DNA of 64,000 nucleotides from Candidatus Vallotiella adelgis (GTDB taxonomy: Bacteria; Pseudomonadota; Gammaproteobacteria; Burkholderiales; Burkholderiaceae): the NCBI RefSeq assembly GCF_020541305.1, contig NZ_CP047396.1, positions 868,001 through 932,000 of the forward strand. The letters run 5' to 3'. The position numbers were made by a program, and so were the translations under genes. Positions 63,235 to 64,000 of this stretch are shown piece by piece. The notes under the pieces are model-generated. The model did not search any database and was not told the DNA's origin. It worked only from the letters and a program-made list of their open reading frames with translations. Position 1 is the stretch's first letter; every line of letters starts with the position of its first letter.

Positions 63235-64000
63235 GGTTTATTCTGTGCTCGGTGGGTTTTGTAATACCATGAAGCGGTTTTTTGCAACGCCTCTTCAATC
63301 GAGTATGGAGCGTGCCAACCCAGCGTGCTAGTGAGGTGTGATGTATCTAGCTGCAAGCTATTTACTAGACGGTCTATTGATGCAGAACATCCTGTCAGCT
63401 GGCCAGCAGCTCTAAGCAGTAGTACTGGAACAGAAATAAGTCGAATAGACACGTTTAATTGCCGCGAGAGTATTTGGATTAGTTCTGCTATCGTCAAATC
63501 GTGGCCATCGCTCACGTGAAACGTCTGGCTAGCCGCAAGCGGATGAACAGCGCAGCACACCAGCACATCTACAAGATTATCTACAAATATCATACTACGA
63601 CGAGCATTGATCGCACCTAGTGGCAATGGAATACCTCGAGCGACAGCATGCATTAGTTTCAGAAAATTAGCCCGAACTGCGGGCCCATAAACCAATGGTG
63701 GCCGTACAATAACAATTTCCATGCCGGTATCACGGCCAAATTGGAGAAGGGCATATTCAGCATCGAGCTTAGATGCACCATAAGGATCACGCGGCAACGC
63801 TGGATCTGTTTCTTTTAATGGAATACCGCCGTCAGTGTCTGCTATCGCTTTAATACTACTCACAAAAATAAAGCGACGTGCGCCAATATTACGAGCAATC
63901 TTAGCAATGCGCAGTGTACCCTCGACATTAGTTTTTCGATAGATGTCTAACGAATTGATTCTCTTATCTTGAATCATATGAACACGCGCTGCTAAATGAA
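63228..64000 (-). CDS. NAD-dependent epimerase/dehydratase, truncated by the window edge
   Basis: The C-terminal part of a short-chain NDP-sugar epimerase. The open frame continues past position 64000: in frame upstream of ATG 63977 stands HLAARVH, the usual family text before the region seen here, so that ATG is internal. Visible motifs are TNVEGTLRIA, FVSSIKAI (catalytic Ser), YGASKLDAEYAL (Tyr and Lys) and VIVRPPLVYGP. It resembles the WbpV/GalE-like epimerases found with WbpL-type transferases. The N-terminal cofactor loop is outside the window. It overlaps the next gene by seven bases. Confidence 0.9.
   Translation of the reverse strand, partial: HLAARVHMIQDKRINSLDIYRKTNVEGTLRIAKIARNIGARRFIFVSSIKAIADTDGGIPLKETDPALPRDPYGASKLDAEYALLQFGRDTGMEIVIVRPPLVYGPAVRANFLKLMHAVARGIPLPLGAINARRSMIFVDNLVDVLVCCAVHPLAASQTFHVSDGHDLTIAELIQILSRQLNVSIRLISVPVLLLRAAGQLTGCSASIDRLVNSLQLDTSHLTSTLGWHAPYSIEEALQKTASWYYKTHRAQNKPC

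Noticed and set aside
63325-63519. Other short frames lying inside called genes on the opposite strand or other frames
   Set aside because: They are shadows of real genes: they overlap conserved coding sequence completely and match no family.

Overview
The window comes from a betaproteobacterium of the Burkholderia/Paraburkholderia type whose genome is shrinking. Almost every intact protein reads like a Burkholderiaceae protein: a DHBP synthase with a dead GTP cyclohydrolase domain, a zwf-pgl-glk cluster, RsxB next to Nth, and the uup-parE-parC order. But the intact genes, counted from the chosen starts, cover only about 62% of the 64 kb. The rest is gene-free or holds recognisable wrecks. 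There is no transposase, prophage or CRISPR array. This is what a host-restricted symbiont at an intermediate stage of reduction looks like (for example insect or fungal endosymbionts of the Burkholderia clade such as Vallotia or Mycoavidus). The exact lineage is inference.

Layout. 0.4-1.3 kb: initiator tRNA with a clear sigma-70 promoter, then AT-rich DNA. 1.3-6.7 kb (minus): dnaE-msbA, one base apart, with a terminator overlapping the end of msbA. 7.7-9.2 kb (minus): RhlE-type helicase. 10.3-12.0 kb (plus): rsxB and nth. 14.0-14.9 kb (plus): transaldolase, followed by a perfect 31-bp inverted repeat. 15.9-17.8 kb (minus): htpG behind a sigma-32-like promoter. 18.5 kb (plus): a RidA-family gene. 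19.2-25.8 kb (minus): uup, parE, parC. 26.2 kb: tRNA-Arg(CCT). 27.1-29.0 kb (plus): a glycosyltransferase made of a GT2 half and a GT4 half. 29.3-32.3 kb (minus): pseudogenes of a nitrate/sulfonate-type ABC transporter (ATPase and permease). 32.5 kb (plus): a small intact gene with a perfect Shine-Dalgarno sequence. 34.1-37.3 kb (minus): zwf-pgl-glk. 39.5-44.6 kb (plus): riboflavin genes ribD, ribE, ribBA, ribH, then nusB. 45.5-46.8 kb (plus): a ubiD pseudogene. 47.1 kb: yggT. 48.6 kb: trmB. 50.1-64 kb: cell-envelope genes waaA, waaC, a phosphomannomutase, a flippase, galE, an O-antigen ligase/polymerase-like protein, a CapD/WbpM-type dehydratase, a WecA/WbpL-type initiating transferase and an epimerase running off the end.

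How the genes work together. The retained functions are replication and topology (DnaE, ParC, ParE), RNA work (RhlE, TrmB, NusB), protein folding (HtpG), the oxidative pentose phosphate entry plus transaldolase, riboflavin synthesis from pyrimidine and ribulose-5-phosphate precursors, and a lipopolysaccharide route from Kdo and heptose transfer (WaaA, WaaC) through O-unit sugar synthesis and flipping to lipid A-core export (MsbA). Keeping LPS and O-unit genes while losing transport genes and ubiD suggests that the envelope still matters to this cell. The most unusual non-genic signals are several long, perfect hairpins with no U-tract lying in eroded DNA.
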